Shown piece after piece: positions 1 to 6,837 of a DNA stretch of 8,865 nt. The first letter of the stretch is position 1. The number at the start of each line of letters is the position of its first letter. Position numbers and translations under genes: made by a program. Source of the DNA: JAJFVC01 sp039698075 (GTDB lineage Bacteria > Planctomycetota > Planctomycetia > Pirellulales > Thermoguttaceae); assembly GCA_039698075.1 (NCBI GenBank), contig JBDKTJ010000127.1, forward strand, positions 1 to 8,865, given 5' to 3'. The notes under the pieces are model-generated. The model saw only the letters and a program-made list of their open reading frames with translations, made no database searches and was not told where the DNA came from.

Positions 1-42
1 CGCTTCTACCGGATCTGCAATGTGAATATCACGGGCACTCAT
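1..42 (-). CDS. N-terminal fragment of an unidentified gene, cut by the left edge
   Basis: Reading leftwards from an ATG at 40-42, the frame stays open for 14 codons to the edge and gives MSARDIHIADPVEA. An AGGA motif (TCCT on the plus strand, 50-53) lies 7 bases upstream of the ATG, which is good Shine-Dalgarno spacing. The 60 or so bases further upstream are clearly more AT-rich than the rest of the window, as expected of a promoter region. It follows the 886-residue gene on the same strand after about 114 bases, so it probably has its own promoter. Fourteen residues are too few to assign a family, and the gene itself is an inference from start, ribosome site and composition. Confidence 0.35.
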   Translation of the reverse strand, partial: MSARDIHIADPVEA

Positions 43-156
43 GGCAACATCCTGATACTGGTTTTAATCAAGAAATTACCAATTTAACCTATTCTTCGCA
101 GTCGCGCCATAGGACTTTACTGCACCCAGCGGGGGCGCCGCACGTCGTCCGCGCCT

Positions 157-2817
157 TTATTTCGTCGGCCCTTGCATCCACACCTCGGCGTGGGCCGAAA
201 TGTCTTTCTGCGTCATTGCGGCGTCCAGCGTCAGCCCGCGAAACCAATTCAGCGGCGGCGCCATCGCATTCGCCGTCGCGTCGCCGGCCGTCGACGTCCA
301 TTGCGGCGACTCGCCCGGCGATTGACGCAAAACGTATTGACCGCCCAATGGGCAAACCAGTTTCGCGTCCAACAACGACTCCGCCACGTCGCGGCACTCG
401 GCCGATGGCACGTGAAACTGCTGGTTCAGGGCCCAAAGCAGTCGAAGATTGCCGAGCGAGGTGGCCCGGGTGCGCGCCCACAGCAAGTCGTTCAACCGCG
501 GAGTGATCGTCGCCTGGGAAACGTCGTCCACGCGCAGCCGAATTTGCGCCGGACGGTCCGCCTCGCGAAACGCCAACTGCGGCGCGACCTGTTCGAGCAC
601 CTCCGGCTGAAACGAAAAAAGCGTGAACGATCCGAACTGACGCCGCCATCCGCCCAACGGCGACCCGGCGTAGCCTGCCGCGTCCGACTCGTTCGGAATG
701 CCGAGATTCAAAAAACCAAGCGGCCCCAGCGGTCCGTCCGTGCCCACATAGCCGACGACATAATCACGCAACCGGCCCATCGGCAGCCAGTGGCCGAGCG
801 AAACGCCCGACGGTCGGCCCACGTCCCGGATCGCGCCGAACAAATGTTGCTCGGTCGACGCAATTTCCATCGCGGCGATGTCGCCGGGCACGGGCGTCAA
901 CTGTCGACGATCGGCCGGCCCAAGCCATCGACGCAACCGATCGAAGTGTTGCGGGGCGAACGGGCTCATCAGCACGTCGACCACGATCCGGTCGCGGTCC
1001 TGTTGTTCGGCGGTCCTTTTTATGCCGGCGAGGATCGGGTCCATGCGGCCCCACGCGCCTCGATAGTATTCGTCGAACTTCTCGTATTCCGACTGCTCGG
1101 CCCGGGTGATCTTGTCGACCGTGCAATCGGCCACGGGCAAAAACGCGCCACGGCGGCCTCGCACGCTGTTCGACACTCGGCCGTCTTCGAGCACCGTGCG
1201 GCTTCCGTCGGGCAAGGGTCCGAAATCGGGCGGCAAAAAACCGCCGGCCGTCAATTGTTCGATCGTTTCGCCCGGCGCGTCCTCGGCCTTGGCCGCCAGT
1301 TGGGCCAGTTGGACCAGTTCGATGTCCGCCGCGGCTTGCAGTCGTCGGGCCATCTCGATCCGATAGAACGGCCCGGTCAGGTTGCGGAAAAACGCATCCG
1401 AGATGTAGAGCCAAACCGTGTCGTCGCGGCCGACGGGCATCAGCTCCCGAGCGCGTCGAAACTCATTCGACCGCCCCAGCGAATCGGCCGGCGATTGCGC
1501 CGTTTTCAGAAACCGAGAGACCAGCCGCCGCGACGTGGTGAAGAAATGATAGTCGCCGTCCACGACGTAATAGGAACGGACCATGCCGTCGGGTGACGAT
1601 AAATACGAGACGGGACGGCCGTCGATCATCAGCTTTTGCTCCGAAACCCCGCCGGCGCGAATCCGTTCTTGACGCTGCTGATTGAAACTGGCCGACGCGG
1701 CCAAATTGTTTCGAGCTTGAAACAGCAATCCATACGACGCGCCCTCGCGAAAGAACATGTCTGTGCCGATGATCGCCACGTCGGCCATGACCGTGTTGCC
1801 GAGCATCCGCGACAAAATAGTCTGCTTGAGAACCAGTTGCCGCTCGATGCGGGAACTCATACCGCGATCGAGCCCTCGCAGCGCGATCAGATTTTGCACG
1901 TCGCCGCCCCATTGGACCAACGTGTCTTGCAACCAGAGAAAATTGGCGTAACTGCCGAACCGTACATAAAAACACTCGACCGGCACGCGACAGGCCAGCG
2001 GCTCGACCTTCACCGCGGCCGACGGCTCGGGCACGTCCAACGGCGCCGCCTCGGGCGTTGGCGGCAACGGTTGATCGGCCGTCAGCCCGAGGTTGGTCAA
2101 CCCAAGGATGCGGTCTTGCTGCATCGCCATGGTCAGCGTCTCCGTGCCCAAGTTCAAGCCGACCTCCTTACGCAATGTCGCATAGGCCGACTCGGTTTGC
2201 TTGGTTTCGGGCAGCCGGAGGTTCAACCGTCGGGCCAGCGTGGTCATCACGTAGTTGTCGACGACCGGCGGATAGTCGGGCTTCGGATCCAACAAGCTGT
2301 CGGGCTTTGCGTAGGGCTTCCACCAAAACAGCAGCAGCCGGCGATAAACGGCCGGATCGTTGCGAGGCGTCACGCTCAGCGGAATGGGACGCTTGGCCAG
2401 CAGCGACAACTGCAACGGACCGTCGCCGCGAAACAGAAAGTACACCGTCATGCGAGGCGGCCGATCGAGAATGCCCCGCAACAGCCCGCCGACTTGCTCG
2501 CGGACCGGCCCACCGCTGGTCAGCGGCGTGTCGCTGTCCAAAAAACTTCGGACGACCTTGCCCGCCGTCGGACGATCGAACGTCGGATACAGCACCCGAT
2601 CGTTGGCCTCGCTCAATCCGACGCCGTCCATTTCCAACGGCTCGGGCAGCAGATCCTTGGGCAGTTCGAACACGACTCGACCGACGCCGAACGGTTCGCC
2701 GACAACCGCCTCAGCCTCGATCCATCGTTGGGCCGCGAGCGGAGAGGTCCAGCCGAGGGCCGAGACCAACGCCGCGAGAAACAAAACAGCCGTCGCTCGT
2801 TGCATCGGGCGTGTCAT
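157..2817 (-). CDS. Large exported protein of unknown function, 886 aa
   Basis: I do not recognise a named family. The ATG at 2815-2817 follows a GGAGGGG ribosome site in good position. The N-terminus is a signal peptide: basic start (MTRPMQR), hydrophobic core at about residues 9-23, likely cleavage after the LAA near residue 29. Residues 30-248 look like a mixed or beta-rich domain. A proline-rich linker follows (about 249-273), then a conserved-looking block starting ECFYVRFGSYANFLWL (281-296), and a region around 445-460 (SLGRSNEFRRARELMP) followed by a helical, charged stretch. The pattern of a displayed value, then a short serine/asparagine-rich check, then a residue-rich helix loosely recalls DUF3352-type secreted proteins, but this is only an impression. 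No membrane anchor is seen after the signal. It is divergent from the GH172 gene and probably monocistronic. Long plus-strand frames opposite it are compositional shadows. Confidence 0.9.
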   Translation of the reverse strand: MTRPMQRATAVLFLAALVSALGWTSPLAAQRWIEAEAVVGEPFGVGRVVFELPKDLLPEPLEMDGVGLSEANDRVLYPTFDRPTAGKVVRSFLDSDTPLTSGGPVREQVGGLLRGILDRPPRMTVYFLFRGDGPLQLSLLAKRPIPLSVTPRNDPAVYRRLLLFWWKPYAKPDSLLDPKPDYPPVVDNYVMTTLARRLNLRLPETKQTESAYATLRKEVGLNLGTETLTMAMQQDRILGLTNLGLTADQPLPPTPEAAPLDVPEPSAAVKVEPLACRVPVECFYVRFGSYANFLWLQDTLVQWGGDVQNLIALRGLDRGMSSRIERQLVLKQTILSRMLGNTVMADVAIIGTDMFFREGASYGLLFQARNNLAASASFNQQRQERIRAGGVSEQKLMIDGRPVSYLSSPDGMVRSYYVVDGDYHFFTTSRRLVSRFLKTAQSPADSLGRSNEFRRARELMPVGRDDTVWLYISDAFFRNLTGPFYRIEMARRLQAAADIELVQLAQLAAKAEDAPGETIEQLTAGGFLPPDFGPLPDGSRTVLEDGRVSNSVRGRRGAFLPVADCTVDKITRAEQSEYEKFDEYYRGAWGRMDPILAGIKRTAEQQDRDRIVVDVLMSPFAPQHFDRLRRWLGPADRRQLTPVPGDIAAMEIASTEQHLFGAIRDVGRPSGVSLGHWLPMGRLRDYVVGYVGTDGPLGPLGFLNLGIPNESDAAGYAGSPLGGWRRQFGSFTLFSFQPEVLEQVAPQLAFREADRPAQIRLRVDDVSQATITPRLNDLLWARTRATSLGNLRLLWALNQQFHVPSAECRDVAESLLDAKLVCPLGGQYVLRQSPGESPQWTSTAGDATANAMAPPLNWFRGLTLDAAMTQKDISAHAEVWMQGPTK

Positions 2818-2884
2818 CGGATTCCCCTCCCTGATTTGGACGTCTCCGCACGCGGCGGACCCTCGTCACGTTGGCGGCGGGTAA

Positions 2885-2913
2885 ATAATACCGAGAACCA
2901 CGCACCAAGGCAA
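2885..2913 (-). promoter_or_regulatory. Predicted sigma-70-type promoter of the 886-aa gene
   Basis: On the minus strand, TTGCCT (-35, 2908-2913) and TATTAT (-10, 2885-2890) are separated by exactly 17 bases. The -10 matches the consensus at 5 of 6 positions and the -35 at 4 of 6. Transcription would start near 2878, giving an untranslated leader of about 60 nt before the ATG at 2817. This is prediction from motif and spacing only. Confidence 0.45.
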
Positions 2914-2964
2914 CCTCGCCGATCTGCGGCAATTTCGCCAAACAACCGCGGCGAGTGGGGTCCC

Positions 2965-2992
2965 TTGACCCGTCGTGAGTTTCGATTACAAC
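2965..2992 (+). promoter_or_regulatory. Possible sigma-70-type promoter of the GH172 gene
   Basis: TTGACC (2965-2970) and TACAAC (2987-2992) are 16 bases apart. The -35 matches 5 of 6 consensus bases, the -10 only 4 of 6. Transcription would begin near 2999, leaving a leader of about 115 nt. Its -35 and next bases (TTGACCCG) are the same as in the stronger promoter predicted before cysteine synthase, which slightly supports it. It lies about 50 bases from the divergent promoter of the 886-residue gene, so the two may share control. Confidence 0.35.
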
Positions 2993-3115
2993 TAGAATCA
3001 CGCGGCTGCACCGATTCCGGGCCGCTTGCGTCGCAATTTTTTCCTTCCCCCCGGCTCGTGAAACGGATCGACTTTCCGTGCTTCGAGCGTCATTTTCCAG
3101 CCTGGAGAATCTGCC

Positions 3116-4330
3116 ATGTCTTGTCGAACGTGTTTGTGGGCGTTTGCGGTCGTCTGTGCGTCGAGCCTCGCGGCCGTCGCCCAAACCTCGAGTCCCGTCG
3201 TGGCGACGTCGCCAAAACCGTTCGATGGATTGGAGATGAATCTGGGCAATCTGCATCGGTTGTCGGATGCCGAAACGCGGTCGATCAGCGCGGAAAACTT
3301 CACCGGCGAGAAAGGTCGCGGGGGCATGGCCGTCGAGGGCTTTGGCCAACAAGCCGCCCGAGAATTGGGCCAAGGCTGGAAAGTCTCTCCCGCGATCGTC
3401 GTTCCGGCGGGAACCACGTTCACGCTGGCCGACATCCACGGCGCCGGGGCTATTCAGCAGATTTGGATGACGCCCACACGACTCCCCGATCTGCGATATT
3501 TCATCGTGCGGTTTTATTGGGATGACGAGACCGAGCCGTCCGTCGAGTCGCCGGTGGGCGATTTGTTCGCCTGCGGGTGGGGCAAGTACTGCCCGATCAA
3601 TTCCCTGCCGGTTTGCGTCAATCCCGGCAGCGCGTTCAATTGCTATTGGACGATGCCGTTCCGCAAAGCCGCGAAGATCACGTTTGAAAATCGTTCCGAC
3701 AAAGAGATGCGGCTTTACTATCAGATCAACTACACGTTGACCGACGTGCCGGCCGACGCCGCGTATTTTCACGCCCAGTTTCGACGGGTGAATCGGCTGC
3801 CCGCCAAAACGGACTACACGATTCTTGACGGCGTGCGGGGCCGCGGACAATACGTCGGAACGTACATGGCTTGGGAAACTCAGCAAAAAGGCTGGTGGGG
3901 CGAGGGCGAAATCAAGTTCTTCATGGACGGCGACCGCCAATTCCCGACCATTTGCGGCACCGGCACCGAAGACTACTTCTGCGGTTCCTACGGTTTCGTC
4001 AATCTCGAGACCAAACGATATCAGACGTTCAGCACGCCCTATGCGGGTTTTGTCCAGACGTTGCCGACCGACCAGCGCGGCGTGATCGGCCAGCGTTTCG
4101 GCCTCTACCGCTGGCACATCACCGATCCGATCCGTTTCAAGCAGGACTTGCGGGTGACGATGCAATCGCTCGGCTGGAAGTCGGAACACCGCTATCTGCA
4201 TCTGGAGGACGACATCGCCTCGGTGGCGTATTGGTATCAAACCGAGCCGCACGCGAAGTTCCCCGCGCTTCCGTCCAAAGAATCGCTGGCTGTCACGCCG
4301 CAAACGCTCGGCGCGTCGGAAAAGAAATAG
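3116..4330 (+). CDS. Exported DUF2961 / glycoside hydrolase family 172 protein, 404 aa
   Basis: The protein begins with a signal peptide (MSCRTCLWAFAVVCASSLAAVAQ, cleavage expected after AVA near residue 22) and is then a full-length DUF2961 domain. Family hallmarks are visible in order: ENFTGEKGRGGMA (about 60-72), LADIHGAGAIQQIWMT, a KFFMDGD stretch, and GTGTEDYF with its surrounding SYG. GH172 enzymes act on alpha-fructofuranosides or arabinofuranosides. The two catalytic acids of the characterised bifidobacterial enzyme appear to correspond to E263 in WWGEGE and E285 in GTGTEDYF; this is my alignment by eye, and both are present, so the enzyme is probably active. The start follows GGAG (3104-3107) with 8 bases of spacing. 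It stands alone, divergent from the 886-residue gene and convergent with the decarboxylase. The substrate cannot be deduced; breakdown of an external polysaccharide in the periplasm or outside is the likely role. Confidence 0.93.
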   Translation: MSCRTCLWAFAVVCASSLAAVAQTSSPVVATSPKPFDGLEMNLGNLHRLSDAETRSISAENFTGEKGRGGMAVEGFGQQAARELGQGWKVSPAIVVPAGTTFTLADIHGAGAIQQIWMTPTRLPDLRYFIVRFYWDDETEPSVESPVGDLFACGWGKYCPINSLPVCVNPGSAFNCYWTMPFRKAAKITFENRSDKEMRLYYQINYTLTDVPADAAYFHAQFRRVNRLPAKTDYTILDGVRGRGQYVGTYMAWETQQKGWWGEGEIKFFMDGDRQFPTICGTGTEDYFCGSYGFVNLETKRYQTFSTPYAGFVQTLPTDQRGVIGQRFGLYRWHITDPIRFKQDLRVTMQSLGWKSEHRYLHLEDDIASVAYWYQTEPHAKFPALPSKESLAVTPQTLGASEKK

Positions 4331-4362
4331 CCGCCCGGACAACTCGCCCCGAGACGGCGGCT
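4329..4362. terminator. Hairpin between convergent genes, possible bidirectional terminator
   Basis: AGCCGCC (4329-4335) pairs with GGCGGCT (4356-4362), and inside the loop CTCG (4343-4346) pairs with CGAG (4350-4353) around a CCC loop. The structure occupies the whole 31-base gap between the stops of the GH172 and decarboxylase genes and overlaps both stop codons. No T-tract follows in either direction, so it is not a classic intrinsic terminator. Confidence 0.35.
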
Positions 4363-5777
4363 CACCGCGTCAATGGATCGGCGGCGCGGCGGATCAACTG
4401 CCACGCCCGCTCGACGTGCCGCCGCTCGGTGTTGGTCTGCCCGATCGAAAAACGGATCGTCAGTTTGCCGTTGAGCCGCGTGTGGCTCAGGGCGATCTGG
4501 CCCGAGGCGTTGAGCGAATCGAGAATCTGCTGCGTGGCCGCGTCGCCGTCGCGATGGCGGAAACAGACGAGGCTGAACGTCACCGGAGCGGTCAACTCGA
4601 ACCGTGAATCTTGCCCGACCCATTGGGCCAGCTCGGCGGCCAACGCCACGTGGCGGCGAATGCGCTCGCGCAGCCCTTCGACCCCGAAACATCGCAAAAC
4701 GAACCACAGCTTCAGCGATCGGAATCGACGTCCGAGCGACACCTGCCAATCGCGATAGTCGATCACCGCGCCCGATTCCGTCGCCTTGTTTCGCAAGTAT
4801 TCGGGCAGAATCGTCAGCGTGCGAATTAGATGCGCCCGATCGGCCACGAAAAAACAGTCGCAATCAAAATTGGTGAACATCCACTTGTGTGGATTGAAGC
4901 AATAGCTGTCGGCCAGTTCGAGCCCATCGAACATCGGCTGAAACTCGGGACACAGGGCCGCTGTGCCGCCCATGGCGCCGTCGACGTGCAGCCAAAGCCC
5001 TTCGTCGCGGCAGATTTCGCCGATCCGACGGACCGGGTCGATGGCCGTCGACGACGTGGTGCCGATCGTGGCGCACACGAAACAAGGACGCCGGCCCGCG
5101 GCGCGATCGTCGCGGATCGCTTTGGCCAGCAGCTCGGGCCGCATGGCAAAATGGTCGTCCACGTCGATCTGCCGCAAGTTTTCGCTGCCCAGCCCGACTA
5201 ATCGCACGGCCTTTTCGATCGACGAATGGGTTTGCGTGGAGATGTAGGCCGTCAACGTGCCGTCGGCGCCGAGCCGGTTGCCGCGTCCTTCGGTCGCGCG
5301 TTCCCGGGCCGCCGCCACCGCGCAGACCGCGGCCGATGACGCGCTCTCTTGAATCACGCCGCCGCCGGTCGACGTGGACCGAAACGCCGGCGGCAACTGC
5401 ATCAGATCGACCAGCCAGTCCATGACGTGGGTTTCCAACTCGGTGCAGGCGGGACTGGTCGACCAAAGCATGCCCTGAACGCCCAGCCCGGCCGACAACA
5501 GCTCGCCCAGGATCGACGGGCCGGAGGTGTTCGACGGGAAGAACGCGAAGAAGTTGGGCGATTGCCAGTGCGTCACACCGGGCAGAATAATTTCATCGAC
5601 GTCGCGCAGCACGGCGTCGAACGATTCGCCTTGGCTGGGCGGGGCGGCCGGCAATTTGGCGCGGATCTCGCCCGGTGCAACTTGCGACATCACCGGATAT
5701 TGTTCCACATGGTTTTGATAGTCGGCGATCCAATCGATCAGCCGGTGGCCGCAACGACGAAACTCTTCGGTGTTCAC
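4362..5777 (-). CDS. Aromatic-L-amino-acid decarboxylase-type PLP enzyme (group II), 471 aa
   Basis: This fold-type I PLP enzyme would remove the carboxyl group of an aromatic amino acid (tryptophan, tyrosine, phenylalanine or DOPA) to give the amine; it should be cytoplasmic. Seen in order: SPNFFAFFPSNTS near the N-terminus, SPACTELE, THSSIEKA with H184 (expected to stack on PLP), VDGAMGG with D266 (expected to bind the pyridine nitrogen), and NPHKWM with K298 as the PLP lysine. PEYLRN carries Y327, matching the loop tyrosine needed for decarboxylation; aldehyde synthases of the family have phenylalanine there. DYRDWQVSLGRRFRSLKLWFV closely resembles animal enzymes. Length fits the usual 470-480. 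The frame is open further upstream, to 5942, but that part overlaps the VWA gene and has no family features. I chose the GTG at 5775-5777, preceded by GAGGA with 8 bases of spacing. The exact substrate is not determinable. Confidence 0.93.
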   Translation of the reverse strand: MNTEEFRRCGHRLIDWIADYQNHVEQYPVMSQVAPGEIRAKLPAAPPSQGESFDAVLRDVDEIILPGVTHWQSPNFFAFFPSNTSGPSILGELLSAGLGVQGMLWSTSPACTELETHVMDWLVDLMQLPPAFRSTSTGGGVIQESASSAAVCAVAAARERATEGRGNRLGADGTLTAYISTQTHSSIEKAVRLVGLGSENLRQIDVDDHFAMRPELLAKAIRDDRAAGRRPCFVCATIGTTSSTAIDPVRRIGEICRDEGLWLHVDGAMGGTAALCPEFQPMFDGLELADSYCFNPHKWMFTNFDCDCFFVADRAHLIRTLTILPEYLRNKATESGAVIDYRDWQVSLGRRFRSLKLWFVLRCFGVEGLRERIRRHVALAAELAQWVGQDSRFELTAPVTFSLVCFRHRDGDAATQQILDSLNASGQIALSHTRLNGKLTIRFSIGQTNTERRHVERAWQLIRRAADPLTR

Positions 5778-5785
5778 TTTCAAAA

Positions 5786-5790
5786 TCCTC
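5786..5790 (-). promoter_or_regulatory. Ribosome binding site fixing a GTG start for the decarboxylase
   Basis: GAGGA on the minus strand, 8 bases before GTG (5775-5777). It lies in the 28-base gap after the VWA stop codon and supports translation beginning with MNTEEFRRCG rather than at an upstream codon within the VWA gene. Confidence 0.6.
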
Positions 5791-5805
5791 GCAGGGGCGT
5801 CACGA

Positions 5806-6540
5806 TTATTGCTTTTTCTCGCGGCCGTCGGCGGCCCGTTTCGACAGATCGACGTAGGCGTAACCGCCGCCGTTTTCGCGGGCCAACGTTTCCAAAAAAC
5901 TCGCACCGGCCGGTTTGGGACCGTCGCCGAACTCGATGGCATTAATGACGATGCCGGCGGCCAGCGTCCGAATCTTGTCCAACTGGGCCGCGGTCAAGGT
6001 CGGCTCGTCGGCGTCGGTCAGCAGAAAGATCACGTCGGGCTGCAATCGAATCGCAAGCCGCAACGCGTCTTCGTGGTTCGTGCCGCCGTCGGCCTGGACC
6101 GACTCGATGAACCGAATGGCCCGGCGTTTATTTGCATCGGTGGCGAACGCCAACCGACCGGGCGTGCCGGACGGATTGAACAACAACGGTTGCTCGTTGT
6201 AAAAGATCAACTGAAACTGATGAACGGTGTCCAACGGCTCGAGGCTTCGGATCAATTCGCCCTTGGCCGCCCGCAACGCCCGCTGGCCCGATCCGCCCAT
6301 GCTGCCGGAACGATCGAAAACGTAGACGAACTTGTAGCCCTCGCCGACGACGCCGAACAGGCTGGTGCGGGCCTTGCCGCCTTCCTTGGGCGCCATCGAG
6401 AACCCCAGGCCCTCGACGTCGTTTTGCGGCACTTGCTGAGCGACGACGCGCGAATCGAGCGTCGCAACGGTCGCCAGCCAGACCATGGCAAGCAGAAATC
6501 GCCCCAAGCGACTCGGGACGTGGCAACGACAGGACATCAT
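5806..6540 (-). CDS. Exported von Willebrand factor A domain protein, about 244 aa
   Basis: A single VWA domain follows a signal peptide. Counting from the ATG at 6538-6540, the basic n-region is followed by a hydrophobic core (about 15-28) and a likely cleavage after SRVVA (34). The metal-ion-dependent adhesion site is complete: DRSGS (D76, S78, S80), T154 in GGTNH and D176 in LLTDAD, so divalent-cation-dependent binding to a partner is expected. The block FGVVGEGYKFVYVFDRSGSM resembles many planctomycete secreted VWA proteins. No transmembrane segment follows the signal, so it is probably periplasmic or secreted. The start is uncertain: a GTG at 6595-6597 would add 19 residues, and the second ATG at 6535-6537 would remove one; none has a strong ribosome site. 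It precedes the decarboxylase by 28 bases on the same strand and could be cotranscribed with it, although no functional link is evident. Confidence 0.88.
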   Translation of the reverse strand: MMSCRCHVPSRLGRFLLAMVWLATVATLDSRVVAQQVPQNDVEGLGFSMAPKEGGKARTSLFGVVGEGYKFVYVFDRSGSMGGSGQRALRAAKGELIRSLEPLDTVHQFQLIFYNEQPLLFNPSGTPGRLAFATDANKRRAIRFIESVQADGGTNHEDALRLAIRLQPDVIFLLTDADEPTLTAAQLDKIRTLAAGIVINAIEFGDGPKPAGASFLETLARENGGGYAYVDLSKRAADGREKKQ

Positions 6541-6628
6541 GTTTTCATTATGGCTTCGGCGAACCCTAACGTCCATCCCCCGAAGACGTTTCGTCACCCG
6601 CCCGCTCGCGGACCATGCAACGGCGGTA

Positions 6629-6657
6629 TTGACCCGAACCGGACGAATTTCTACAAT
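6629..6657 (+). promoter_or_regulatory. Strong predicted sigma-70-type promoter of cysteine synthase
   Basis: TTGACC (-35, 6629-6634) and TACAAT (-10, 6652-6657) are 17 bases apart; each box matches 5 of 6 consensus bases. Transcription is expected to begin near 6664, within the palindrome at 6662-6683, and leaves a leader of about 183 nt before the ATG at 6847. It is the best promoter match noticed in the window. Confidence 0.6.
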
Positions 6658-6661
6658 CAGC

Positions 6662-6683
6662 CATAATGTTTGTGCACATTATG
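6662..6683. promoter_or_regulatory. Palindrome over the predicted cysteine synthase transcription start; candidate operator
   Basis: CATAATGT (6662-6669) and ACATTATG (6676-6683) are perfect 8-base inverted arms around a 6-base centre (TTGTGC). The symmetry, 22-base span and position just downstream of the -10 box are those of a dimeric repressor site. A further CATTATG lies at 6546-6552, next to the start of the divergent VWA gene. The cognate regulator is not in this window. Confidence 0.42.
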
Positions 6684-6712
6684 AAGTATCGTGGCCGCCA
6701 CGGACGATATTT
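6684..6712 (+). other. Predicted stem-loop in the cysteine synthase leader
   Basis: TATCGT (6687-6692) pairs with ACGATA (6704-6709), and the stem extends outwards by a G-U and two A-U pairs to 6684/6712. A competing short hairpin, CGTGG (6690-6694) with CCACG (6698-6702), uses overlapping bases, so two alternative folds are possible. I do not recognise a known riboswitch or T-box here. Confidence 0.3.
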
Positions 6713-6831
6713 TATAACACGGACCGCCATTCAACCTTGTGAGCCGCCGTCGGTCTGTCCTTCGGAAAGGCAAGCGGATTTCTCGCCGGCCGTCGCGGGT
6801 TTGAATGGGGATCCGATTACGGGGACCATGC

Positions 6832-6837
6832 AAGGAG
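6832..6837 (+). promoter_or_regulatory. Ribosome binding site fixing the cysteine synthase start
   Basis: AAGGAG, 9 bases before the ATG at 6847-6849. The frame also has an ATG at 6805, but that codon lacks such a site and would add 14 residues absent from the family. Confidence 0.75.

Noticed and set aside
3026..3042. TTGC-GTC-GCAA mini-hairpin followed by six T before the GH172 gene, resembling an attenuator
   Set aside because: A 4-base stem with two A-T pairs is too weak to be called a terminator on its own.
172..3525. Very long plus-strand open frames (474 and 629 codons) opposite the 886-residue gene
   Set aside because: Their products are dominated by Arg, Gln, His and Gly without domain features, while the minus-strand frame has a signal peptide, a ribosome site and normal composition. 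They are shadows caused by high GC.
2711..4342. 543-codon minus-strand frame opposite the GH172 gene
   Set aside because: The plus strand carries unmistakable DUF2961 motifs, and the minus product is low in hydrophobic order and matches nothing. It also spans the divergent promoter region.
5778..5942. 55-residue N-terminal extension of the decarboxylase
   Set aside because: It lies inside the end of the VWA gene in another frame, is Pro/Arg/Ala-rich, and is absent from the family; the GTG at 5775-5777 has a proper ribosome site.
6546..6683. Nine-base inverted pair GCCATAATG (6660-6668) / CATTATGGC (6546-6554) as a DNA-looping operator pair
   Set aside because: Only nine bases match and the sites are about 105 bases apart; part of it may be the VWA -10 box. 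Mentioned under the palindrome but not claimed separately.
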